Shown piece by piece: positions 1-5,407 of a stretch of 10,655 bases of DNA. Made by a program: the position numbers and the translations under genes. The stretch's first letter is position 1. Each line of letters opens with the position of its first letter. The DNA is from Clostridiales bacterium. Lineage in GTDB: Bacteria; Bacillota; Clostridia; Christensenellales; Aristaeellaceae. The DNA lies in NCBI GenBank assembly GCA_012514225.1, contig JAAZAQ010000106.1, forward strand, positions 1-10,655, in the 5' to 3' direction. Under the pieces are notes generated by a model. The model saw nothing but the letters and a program-made list of their open reading frames with translations, was not told where the DNA came from and did not search any database.

Positions 1-689
1 ACGTCGCTGACGCGGTTGGGGGCGCTCTCCTCGTCCATGCCCAGATGGCTGAGCAAAATGATATAGTCGGCCCCGGCGCCGGCCAGCTCGTCCACTTGCG
101 CCTGCGCGGCCAGATACAGGGCCTCCCCCTGCAGGAAGTCCAGGCCGCGCACCTTGTCCGGGTGCGCCTTGGTCAGGGTTTCCGGCGTGGTCAGGCCAAA
201 GACGCCCACCTTCATGCCGTTGGGCATCTCGAAGATCTTGTTGGCTTCAAAAATCAGCTCCTGGCTCAGGTGGTCCAGGATGTTGGCGCTGAGGATGGGG
301 AACTGCGCCTCGCCGGCCAATTGCCGGAGATTGTCGGCGCCCCAGTCGAACTCGTGGTTGCCCGGGGTCATCGCGGCGTAGCCGGTCAATCCCATGAACC
401 GGATGGCGTTTTTGCCATAGCCCAGGTTGACCAGCGGCGTGCCCTGGCTGGCGTCGCCGGCGTCCAGCAGGAGGACGGAGACGCCCTGTTCCTCCAGGTC
501 CTTCTTGTATTGGGCGATGGCGGCGTAGCCCAGGATGCCGGCCTGGGGGTCGGCCACCATGCGGCCGTGGACGTCGTTGGTGTGCAGAACGACCAGTTTC
601 TGCGGTTCGGCTTCCTCCGCCAGGCCGGACAGGGACAGGCCCAGCACCAGCATCAGCGCCAAAAGGGATGCGAAGAGACGCTTCTTCAT
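1..689 (-). CDS. Secreted 5'-nucleotidase / UshA-family metallophosphatase (partial, 3' end beyond left edge)
   Basis: The reverse strand is open from an ATG at 689-687 to the window edge, giving 229 complete codons of the N-terminal part. Residues 1-24 form a signal peptide (basic MKKR, a Leu-rich core, likely cleavage after GLA). The calcineurin-like metallophosphatase signatures follow in order: HTNDVHG at 36-42, DAGD at 76-79 with SQG just after, GNHEFDWG at 110-117 and SHLG at 214-217. These supply the His, Asp and Asn ligands of the two-metal site. Family members hydrolyse nucleotides or UDP-sugars, or the cyclic 2',3'-phosphates, outside the cytoplasm. The C-terminal nucleotide-binding domain that decides specificity is missing here, as is any cell-wall anchor. 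The start is supported by an AAAGGTGG ribosome site about six bases upstream. The gene is divergent from the phosphonate-type importer, which suggests a shared role in phosphorus supply (inference). Confidence 0.93.
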   Translation of the reverse strand, partial: MKKRLFASLLALMLVLGLSLSGLAEEAEPQKLVVLHTNDVHGRMVADPQAGILGYAAIAQYKKDLEEQGVSVLLLDAGDASQGTPLVNLGYGKNAIRFMGLTGYAAMTPGNHEFDWGADNLRQLAGEAQFPILSANILDHLSQELIFEANKIFEMPNGMKVGVFGLTTPETLTKAHPDKVRGLDFLQGEALYLAAQAQVDELAGAGADYIILLSHLGMDEESAPNRVSD

Positions 690-744
690 GGATACCACCT
701 TTCTTCAAGTTCGCTTTGTCGGGGAAATTGCTTCGTCCATCCGA

Positions 745-773
745 TATATACCCGGATTCCCGCGTTCTTTGTC
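745..773 (-). promoter_or_regulatory. Possible promoter of the 5'-nucleotidase gene
   Basis: On the reverse strand a TATATA box (745-750) lies in an AT-rich patch about 55 bases before the nucleotidase start. There is no good -35 box: CAGACA (770-775) is 19 bases away and GACAAA (768-773) is 17 bases away, and neither is close to TTGACA. The box lies inside an 11-base string, GGGTATATATC, that also occurs before the thioredoxin gene. The call rests mainly on position and AT content. Confidence 0.3.
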
Positions 774-868
774 TGATTTGGCGAAAAATCTTCGGAAACC
801 GCCATGCCCGGCGCGCTTGGCGGCATGCGGGGCAGCGCGCCAGCGCGGGCGCGCGCCCCGAAGGACGT

Positions 869-921
869 TTTACCCAAAATTTACCGCAGCCCTACCCCGC
901 GGCACGATGAAGTGATATAAT
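869..921 (+). promoter_or_regulatory. phnD promoter: extended -10 box preceded by Pho-box-like direct repeats
   Basis: A perfect TATAAT at 916-921 is preceded by TG at 913-914, giving the extended -10 form TGnTATAAT. No TTGACA-like -35 is present 16-18 bases upstream. Instead, the hexamer TTTACC occurs at 869-874 and 880-885, and CCTACC at 891-896, with start-to-start spacing of exactly 11 bases. An 11-base period is the hallmark of PhoB/PhoP binding sites, which in Bacillus are TT(A/C/T)A(C/T)A repeats. The repeat would sit on one face of the helix just upstream of RNA polymerase, as an activator should. The -10 is seen directly; phosphate-starvation control is inference. Transcription would start near 928, leaving a leader of about 39 bases. 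Confidence 0.6.
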
Positions 922-930
922 CAACCTGTC

Positions 931-943
931 TGTGCAAAGCACA
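931..943 (+). repeat. Small perfect inverted repeat in the phnD leader
   Basis: TGTGC-AAA-GCACA is a perfect 5-bp inverted repeat with a three-base loop, a few bases after the expected transcription start. It could be a half-site pair for a repressor or a small 5' hairpin protecting the mRNA. It is short enough to occur by chance. Confidence 0.35.
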
Positions 944-966
944 ACTATAAACGGAGGAGAATCCAG

Positions 967-2010
967 ATGAAGAAAACCCTTGCGCTCATGCTGGCTGCCC
1001 TGCTGTGCCTGACGGCTGTCAGCGCACTCGCCGCCGAACCCGTCAAAATGGACAAACTGACCTTTGAGTTCGTGCCTTCCAAGGAAGCGGACGTCATCAT
1101 CCAGGGCACCCAGAACCTGCCCGAGCTGGTCAAGGCCGAAATGCTCAAGAACGGCTATGATATCGGCGAAGTTGTGATTTCCGTCGGCACCGACTACAAC
1201 GCCACCGGCGAAGCCATGGCGACCGGCGCCATCGACGTGGGCTGGCTGCCCGGCGGCACCTACGCGCTGTATTCCAAGGAAGTGGACGTCATCCTGACCG
1301 CCACCCGCAACGGCCTGTCCAACGACTCCACCAACCCCGTGGACTGGAACGGCGAGGCCAACAAGACCCTGAAGGACGGCCCCCAGGTCACCTTCTACCG
1401 CTCCCTGATTTACGCCGCCCCCTCGCCCTACGGCAAGGAGCTGGCCGCCAAGGTCAACGCCGGTGAAAAGCTGACCTGGGAAGACCTGGACAAGGCCTCC
1501 TGGGGCGTGATGCGCAACTCCTCCTCCGCCGGCTATATCTATCCCACCCTGTGGCTGATGGAAAACTACGGCAAGAAAATCACCGACCTGAGCAACGTCG
1601 CCACCCTGGCGGGCTATCCGGAGGGCTTCGCCCTGGCCGCCGCCGAGAACATCGACATCATCGTCTGCTACGCAGACGGCCGCAACGACTATGAGCTGGC
1701 CTGGACCATCCCGACCACCGAGGCGGACGAGACCGGCAAGGGCGGCATGGGCCGCGAGAAGTCTATCTGGGAAGAGCTCAACGTCATCGGCGTCACCGAG
1801 GGCATCTACAACGACACCGTTTCCGTCACCCGCGAGAAGCCCGAAATCTACAACCCCGAGTTCATCAAGGCCCTGCAGGACAGCCTGATTTCCATCATCA
1901 ACACCCCCGAGGGCAAGGCGATTTTCGACATCTACAGCCACGCCGGCTACGCGGTCGCCACGGACGCCGACTACGACGGCGCGCGCGCGGCCCTGGAAGT
2001 CGTCAAATAA
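967..2010 (+). CDS. phnD: Phosphonate/phosphite-type ABC transporter substrate-binding protein (PhnD family)
   Basis: This 347-residue secreted solute-binding protein captures phosphonate, phosphite or a related oxyanion for the importer encoded just downstream. Residues 1-23 are a signal peptide ending in SALAA. There is no lipobox: the only Cys in this region, C14, follows Leu-Leu rather than a Gly/Ala/Ser, so cleavage by signal peptidase I is more likely than lipidation. The mature protein shows the periplasmic type-2 fold landmarks of the PhnD family. GEAMATGAIDVGWLPGGTY (81-99) matches the conserved 'number-of-copies, D-(I/V)-(A/G)-W' segment. NSSSAGYIYP (184-193) corresponds to the Ser/Thr-Ser-Gly-Tyr loop that binds the phosphonate oxygens in E. 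coli PhnD. CYADGRNDYELAW (224-236) is in the second hinge region. A GGAGGA site eight bases before the ATG supports the start. Length fits the family. Exact substrate cannot be read from sequence. Confidence 0.9.
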   Translation: MKKTLALMLAALLCLTAVSALAAEPVKMDKLTFEFVPSKEADVIIQGTQNLPELVKAEMLKNGYDIGEVVISVGTDYNATGEAMATGAIDVGWLPGGTYALYSKEVDVILTATRNGLSNDSTNPVDWNGEANKTLKDGPQVTFYRSLIYAAPSPYGKELAAKVNAGEKLTWEDLDKASWGVMRNSSSAGYIYPTLWLMENYGKKITDLSNVATLAGYPEGFALAAAENIDIIVCYADGRNDYELAWTIPTTEADETGKGGMGREKSIWEELNVIGVTEGIYNDTVSVTREKPEIYNPEFIKALQDSLISIINTPEGKAIFDIYSHAGYAVATDADYDGARAALEVVK

Positions 2011-2028
2011 GTTCCCGCGACCTCTATC

Positions 2029-2061
2029 AGGGAGGCCGGCCTCATCGGCCGGTCTCCCTTT
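2029..2061 (+). terminator. Intercistronic hairpin between phnD and phnC (partial terminator or mRNA stabiliser)
   Basis: Arms AGGGAGGCCGGCC (2029-2041) and GGCCGGTCTCCCT (2047-2059) pair over 13 bp, with a single G-U wobble and a five-base loop. Only a short T run (TTT, 2059-2061) follows, so complete termination is unlikely. The hairpin lies 18 bases after the phnD stop and 27 bases before phnC. Such structures after binding-protein genes commonly raise their product over the membrane components, by partial termination or by blocking 3' exonucleases. Confidence 0.75.
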
Positions 2062-2086
2062 CAATGAAACGTACGCAAGGGGCAGC

Positions 2087-2860
2087 ATGATACAGTTTGT
2101 CAACGCGGGCAAGACTTATCCGGGCGGCGTGGTGGGCCTGAAAAACGTCAGCCTGACCATCAACCAGGGCGAATTCGTGGCCATCATCGGCCTGTCCGGC
2201 GCCGGGAAGAGCACCCTCATCCGCACCGTCAACCGCATGATTGACGTGACCCAGGGCCAGGTACTGGTGGACGGGGTCGACGTGATGACCCTGAAGGGCA
2301 GGGAGCTGCGCCGCTTCCGGCGCGGAATCGGGATGATTTTCCAGTCCTTCAACCTCGTCACTCGCGCCACCGTGGTCAAGAACGTCCTGGCCAGCCGGGT
2401 GCCGGACATGAACTTTTTTTCCGTCCTCCTGGGCCTGCATTCCCGCAAGCGCGAGCTGGAGGCGCTGTCGGCCCTGGACCGCGTGGGCATCCTGGAAAAG
2501 GCCTACACCCGCTGCGACCAGCTGTCCGGCGGCCAGCAGCAGCGCGTCGCCCTGGCCCGGACCCTCAACCAGAACCCCGCCATCATCCTGGCGGACGAGC
2601 CGGTCGCGGCGCTGGACCCCGTCACCGCGCGGCAGGTGATGAGCGACTTCAAGCAGATCAACCAGGACCTGGGCATCGCCATCCTGCTCAACATCCACCA
2701 CGTGGACCTGGCGCTGGACTACGCCGACCGCGTCATCGGCATCCGCGCGGGCGAAATCGTCTTCGACGGGCCTTCCGCCAAGGTCACCCAGGAAATCCTG
2801 GACGAAATCTACGGCGGCGCGCCCGTGCCCAAGGCGGGGGACGAGGAGGGGCGCAAATGA
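2087..2860 (+). CDS. phnC: Phosphonate-type ABC transporter ATP-binding protein
   Basis: This 257-residue cytoplasmic ATPase powers the importer. All nucleotide-binding motifs are present in order: Walker A GLSGAGKST (35-43), Q-loop Gln86 in the IFQSFNLV segment, signature LSGGQQQR (146-153), Walker B IILADEP (166-172) and D-loop AALD (174-177). The switch His194 sits in NIHHVDLA, a variant of the NLHQVDLA string typical of PhnC. Length matches the family (about 250-260). The start has an AAGGGG ribosome site four bases upstream. Its stop codon overlaps the next start as ATGA, indicating translational coupling with the first permease. It is separated from phnD by a strong hairpin but clearly belongs to the same transport unit. 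PhnC-like ATPases also serve phosphite and hypophosphite systems, so the name gives the family rather than a proven substrate. Confidence 0.93.
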   Translation: MIQFVNAGKTYPGGVVGLKNVSLTINQGEFVAIIGLSGAGKSTLIRTVNRMIDVTQGQVLVDGVDVMTLKGRELRRFRRGIGMIFQSFNLVTRATVVKNVLASRVPDMNFFSVLLGLHSRKRELEALSALDRVGILEKAYTRCDQLSGGQQQRVALARTLNQNPAIILADEPVAALDPVTARQVMSDFKQINQDLGIAILLNIHHVDLALDYADRVIGIRAGEIVFDGPSAKVTQEILDEIYGGAPVPKAGDEEGRK

Positions 2861-3906
2861 CCCAGCCCAGGCGGCAATACCGCCCCAACGTGCAGGCGGG
2901 TTCCCGGCTGGCGGACGCCGCGCCGGAGCGCAGGGCGAAGCGCCGGCGTGTCCCGCCGGAGCTTGTCGCCTACGTCCTGCTGGGGCTGGGGCTCGCGCTG
3001 TATCTCCTCTCGCTGGTCTTGGGCGGCTCCGCGGCCCGCGTGCTGGAGCCGCTGGGTCTGATGATTGTCGGTGTCGCCATTATATACTGGCTTGTTCAGC
3101 TTTATCTGGTACCCGTCCCCGTGACGCTGGAGAACGGCCACTCCGTGGACCGGCCCCGCTCCCGCACGCTGCTGGCGCTCGCCTTCCTGCTGCCGGCGGT
3201 CGGCCTGTCCCTGTGGGTGACCCGCTTTGAGCTGGGCATCATCTTCCGCCGCGGACACTACATGGCCGGCATCCTGGGGGACATCTTCCAGCCGGATTTT
3301 GAGTATTTCAACAAGGTCTGGCCCCCGCTGGTGGACACGGTCAAGATGTCCCTGGTCGGCTCCGCCCTGGGCTCCTTCCTATCGCTGCCCTTTGCCGTCC
3401 TGTCCAGCTCCAACATCAACCGCAACCCGGTGGTGCTCTCCCTGCTGCGGGTCGTCATCAACGTCGTGCGCACCCTGCCCACCCTCATCATCGCCTCCGT
3501 CAGCGCGCTGATTTTCGGCCTGGGCACCTTCGCCGGCACGGTCGCCATCACGCTGTTCACCTTTGGCGTGGTGGCCAAGATGCTGTATGAGAGCATCGAA
3601 ACCATCGACATGGGGCCCTTCGAGGCCATGGAATCCCTGGGCGCCAACCGCTTCCAGGCGTTCTGGACGGCCTGCATGCCCCAGATTCTGCCCACCTACC
3701 TGTCCCATTCCCTGTACAGCTTTGAGATGAACATCCGCGCCGCCTCCATCCTGGGCTACGTGGGCGCGGGCGGCCTGGGCATCCTGATTGCCGAGCGTGT
3801 CGGCTGGCGCGACTACCGGGGCCTGGGCATGGTGCTGCTGGCGCTGTTCGTGACTGTCCTGGTCATCGACAACTTGTCCGGCTGGCTGCGGAAAAAACTG
3901 AGTTGA
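2857..3906 (+). CDS. phnE: Phosphonate-type ABC transporter permease 1, with N-terminal extension
   Basis: This is one of two membrane subunits of the importer. The start overlaps the phnC stop by four bases (ATGA) and has GAGGAGGGG five bases upstream. The core (about 155-349) is a normal PhnE-type binding-protein-dependent permease. It has the RTLPTLI segment (205-211), the EAA loop that docks the ATPase (EAMESLGANRFQAFW, 256-270, ending in MPQILP) and a SILGYVGAGGLG motif (297-308). Typical PhnE proteins are about 260-280 residues; this one is 349. The extra length is a basic cytosolic tail (1-33) plus two hydrophobic segments (about 35-56 and 62-84), joined to the core by a polar stretch (about 88-103). 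That adds a pair of transmembrane helices before the usual first helix. The paired permease downstream lacks them, so the two subunits would form an asymmetric heterodimer. Confidence 0.9.
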   Translation: MTQPRRQYRPNVQAGSRLADAAPERRAKRRRVPPELVAYVLLGLGLALYLLSLVLGGSAARVLEPLGLMIVGVAIIYWLVQLYLVPVPVTLENGHSVDRPRSRTLLALAFLLPAVGLSLWVTRFELGIIFRRGHYMAGILGDIFQPDFEYFNKVWPPLVDTVKMSLVGSALGSFLSLPFAVLSSSNINRNPVVLSLLRVVINVVRTLPTLIIASVSALIFGLGTFAGTVAITLFTFGVVAKMLYESIETIDMGPFEAMESLGANRFQAFWTACMPQILPTYLSHSLYSFEMNIRAASILGYVGAGGLGILIAERVGWRDYRGLGMVLLALFVTVLVIDNLSGWLRKKLS

Positions 3907-3916
3907 GGAGCGCCTG

Positions 3917-4744
3917 ATGAGCCAATTCCAACCCTCCCCCCGGGCGCTGGAGCAGTACGGGCGCCGCCCCCACGGCTGGTGGAAGACCGCGCTGGTGTTC
4001 CTGGCGCTCGCCGCCGCGCTGTACTGGTCGGCTTCTGGCATCGAGTTCAAGGGGGTCACCACCAAGGGCAGCGAGGTCGCCTATGGTGTCATCTACGGCA
4101 TCTTCAACCCGGACCCCAGCGTGCTGTTCGACATGAGCCCCTTCGGCGTCGCCTACCTGCTGTTCGAGACGGTGGCCATCGCGCTGCTGGGCACGCTGTT
4201 CGGCGGCCTGCTGGCCGTCCCCTTCGCCTTCCTGTCCTCGGAGAAAATCGTGCCCAGGCCCGTGGCCTTCCTGTCTCGCTCCCTGGTCATGCTGGTGCGC
4301 ACCATCCCCAGCCTGGTCTGGGCGCTCATCTGGATCCGGGTCACCGGCCCGGGCGCGCTGTGCGGCGTGGTCACCCAGAGCGTATGCTCCATCGGCATGA
4401 TTTCCAAGATGTACGTGACGGCCATCGAGGACGTCGACACCCGCATCCTGGAGTCCCTGAACGCCATGGGCTGCACCACCTTCCAGAAAATCCGCTACGG
4501 CATCCTGCCGCAGCTGACCGCCAACATGGTGTCCACCGTCATCTACCGCTTTGACATCAACATCAAGGACGCCTCCACCCTGGGCGTCGTGGGCGCGGGC
4601 GGCATCGGCGCCGTCCTCATCCAGACCATCTCCACCCGCCGCTGGTCCATGGCCGGCGCCTTCCTGACGGGCATGATCCTGCTGATGCTGGTCATCGAGT
4701 ACTTTTCCACCCGCCTGCGCAAGCGCCTGGCCCAGGGGCTCTGA
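3917..4744 (+). CDS. phnE: Phosphonate-type ABC transporter permease 2
   Basis: The second membrane subunit has 275 residues, the usual PhnE length. It starts ten bases after the first permease, with GAGGAG (3905-3910) six bases before the ATG. The first hydrophobic segment is about 21-40, followed by further helices at about 77-105, 118-140, 145-168 and 243-262. Family landmarks parallel those of its neighbour: RTIPSLVWALIWI (128-140), the EAA loop (ESLNAMGCTTFQKIRYGILPQL region, 179-200) and DASTLGVVGAGGIG (218-231). Two different PhnE paralogues in one operon are known in several bacterial phosphonate and phosphite transporters, where they pair as a heterodimer. It is probably the last gene of the operon: 146 bases without a gene follow, with a promoter-like box before thioredoxin. 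Confidence 0.92.
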   Translation: MSQFQPSPRALEQYGRRPHGWWKTALVFLALAAALYWSASGIEFKGVTTKGSEVAYGVIYGIFNPDPSVLFDMSPFGVAYLLFETVAIALLGTLFGGLLAVPFAFLSSEKIVPRPVAFLSRSLVMLVRTIPSLVWALIWIRVTGPGALCGVVTQSVCSIGMISKMYVTAIEDVDTRILESLNAMGCTTFQKIRYGILPQLTANMVSTVIYRFDINIKDASTLGVVGAGGIGAVLIQTISTRRWSMAGAFLTGMILLMLVIEYFSTRLRKRLAQGL

Positions 4745-4792
4745 TTCCTGCCGCGCTCTTCATGTCGTCCGCCATCTGCCTGTTGCCCCCTG

Positions 4793-4812
4793 TCCGGGCT
4801 GCGTTTCCCGGA
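4793..4812 (+). terminator. Weak hairpin after the importer operon
   Basis: TCCGGG (4793-4798) and CCCGGA (4807-4812) form a perfect 6-bp stem with an eight-base loop, about 50 bases after the second permease. No T run follows, so it is a poor intrinsic terminator. Readthrough into thioredoxin is possible. Confidence 0.3.
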
Positions 4813-4821
4813 TGAAAACCT

Positions 4822-4851
4822 GTTTATCCGGCGGGGGCGGGGGGTATATAT
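4822..4851 (+). promoter_or_regulatory. Possible thioredoxin promoter
   Basis: TATATA at 4845-4850 follows a run of G residues, about 40 bases before the thioredoxin start. The best -35 candidate at a normal distance is GTTTAT (4822-4827, 17-base spacer), a weak match to TTGACA. The surrounding 11-mer GGGTATATATC recurs on the other strand before the 5'-nucleotidase. Confidence 0.35.
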
Positions 4852-4890
4852 CCTTTGCCGGAAGGCTTGAAGATGAAAGGTGGAATTGAA

Positions 4891-5199
4891 ATGTCAGTGA
4901 TTACCATTACCAGCGAGAACTTTGAGAAGGAAGTGCTTCAGTCCGACAAGCCCGTCCTGATTGACTTCTGGGCGCCCTGGTGCGGGCCCTGCCGGATGGT
5001 CAGCCCCGTGGTCGAGGAAATCGCCGGCGAGCATCCCGAAATCAAGGTCGGCAAGGTCAACGTGGACGAGCAGCAGGATTTGGCGCGCAAGTACCGCATC
5101 ATGAGCATTCCCTCGCTGTACGTCTTCAAGAACGGCGAAGTCGCCAACAAAACCGTCGGCGCGGTGCCCAAGGCGAACATCCTGGCGATGCTGCAGTAA
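4891..5199 (+). CDS. trxA: Thioredoxin
   Basis: This 102-residue cytoplasmic disulfide reductase keeps protein thiols reduced and feeds electrons to enzymes such as ribonucleotide reductase and peroxiredoxins. The redox site WCGPC is at 30-34 within the FWAPWCGPC segment. The cis-proline is Pro74 (MSIPS), and the C-terminal glycine-containing VG(A) turn follows near 89-91, all standard. An in-frame TTG at 4855 and ATG at 4873 lie upstream. The ATG at 4891 is preferred because an AAAGGTGG ribosome site lies seven bases before it and because it gives the normal family length. It stands alone between the importer operon and the SH3-repeat gene, with its own probable promoter and a terminator-like hairpin downstream. 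Nothing ties it functionally to either neighbour. Confidence 0.97.
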   Translation: MSVITITSENFEKEVLQSDKPVLIDFWAPWCGPCRMVSPVVEEIAGEHPEIKVGKVNVDEQQDLARKYRIMSIPSLYVFKNGEVANKTVGAVPKANILAMLQ

Positions 5200-5226
5200 G
5201 CCCGTTTCGTTCGGCAGGCTTTGTCC

Positions 5227-5256
5227 AACCCGGCAGCGCCATGGCGCGCCGGGTTT
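5227..5256 (+). terminator. Probable intrinsic terminator of thioredoxin
   Basis: AACCCGGC (5227-5234) pairs with GCCGGGTT (5248-5255), and the inner GCGCC/GGCGC extends the stem, with one bulged A at 5235. The tail is TTTCCCTATT at 5254-5263, which is T-rich but interrupted. Placement 27 bases after the trxA stop supports the call. Confidence 0.65.
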
Positions 5257-5269
5257 CCCTATTGCGCCG

Positions 5270-5294
5270 GCTGCCGCCGGTTTGCGGAGGCAGC
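5270..5294. repeat. Second hairpin downstream of thioredoxin
   Basis: GCTGCC (5270-5275) and GGCAGC (5289-5294) enclose CCG/CGG (5277-5279 / 5285-5287), with one G-A mismatch and a GTTTG loop. No T run follows on either strand. It may back up the first hairpin or simply reflect high GC content. Confidence 0.35.
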
Positions 5295-5328
5295 ACGTGG
5301 CCGGGCCGGATACCTCGCGGGCCGCTTG

Positions 5329-5357
5329 TTGACACCAGTTCCGCAAGCGCGTACAAT
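5329..5357 (+). promoter_or_regulatory. Strong sigma-A type promoter for the SH3-repeat gene
   Basis: A perfect TTGACA (5329-5334) and TACAAT (5352-5357) are separated by exactly 17 bases. This is the closest match to the sigma-A consensus in the window. Transcription should start near 5364, giving a leader of about 44 bases before the ATG at 5408. Confidence 0.85.
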
Positions 5358-5365
5358 TGTTACAG

Positions 5366-5380
5366 AAGTATTGACTACTT
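5366..5380 (+). repeat. Inverted repeat at the start of the SH3-gene transcript
   Basis: AAGTA-TTGAC-TACTT is a perfect 5-bp inverted repeat with a five-base loop, at about +3 to +17 of the predicted transcript. Allowing one bulged G at 5365, pairing extends by CA/TG. It could be an operator overlapping the initially transcribed region, or a 5' stem-loop protecting the mRNA. Confidence 0.4.
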
Positions 5381-5407
5381 TGAAAGAATGATGAAGGAGG
5401 GTTGCGA

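Noticed and set aside
714-773. Direct repeat CTTTGTC at 714-720 and 767-773 around the nucleotidase promoter.
   Set aside because: Seven bases, only two copies and 53 bases apart; too short to separate from chance.
45-776. Plus-strand open frame of 243 codons at the left edge.
   Set aside because: It is antisense to the 5'-nucleotidase, whose metal-binding motifs are unmistakable on the minus strand.
892-2112. Minus-strand open frame (about 406 codons) opposite phnD.
   Set aside because: It runs through the phnD promoter and hairpin, is rich in Gly, Val and Asp, and has no recognisable domain, while phnD is clear on the other strand.
3080-3090. TATATA-like box inside the first permease gene.
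   Set aside because: It encodes part of a membrane helix (Ile-Ile-Tyr-Trp), has no -35 partner, and no gene starts soon after it.
4855-4890. Longer thioredoxin starting at TTG 4855 or ATG 4873.
   Set aside because: The AAAGGTGG ribosome site lies downstream of both codons and just before ATG 4891, which gives the normal thioredoxin length.
5200-5328. Possible small gene or RNA between thioredoxin and the SH3 gene.
   Set aside because: No frame with a ribosome site is seen; the stretch holds two hairpins best explained as terminators, and no promoter for a separate RNA is visible before 5329.
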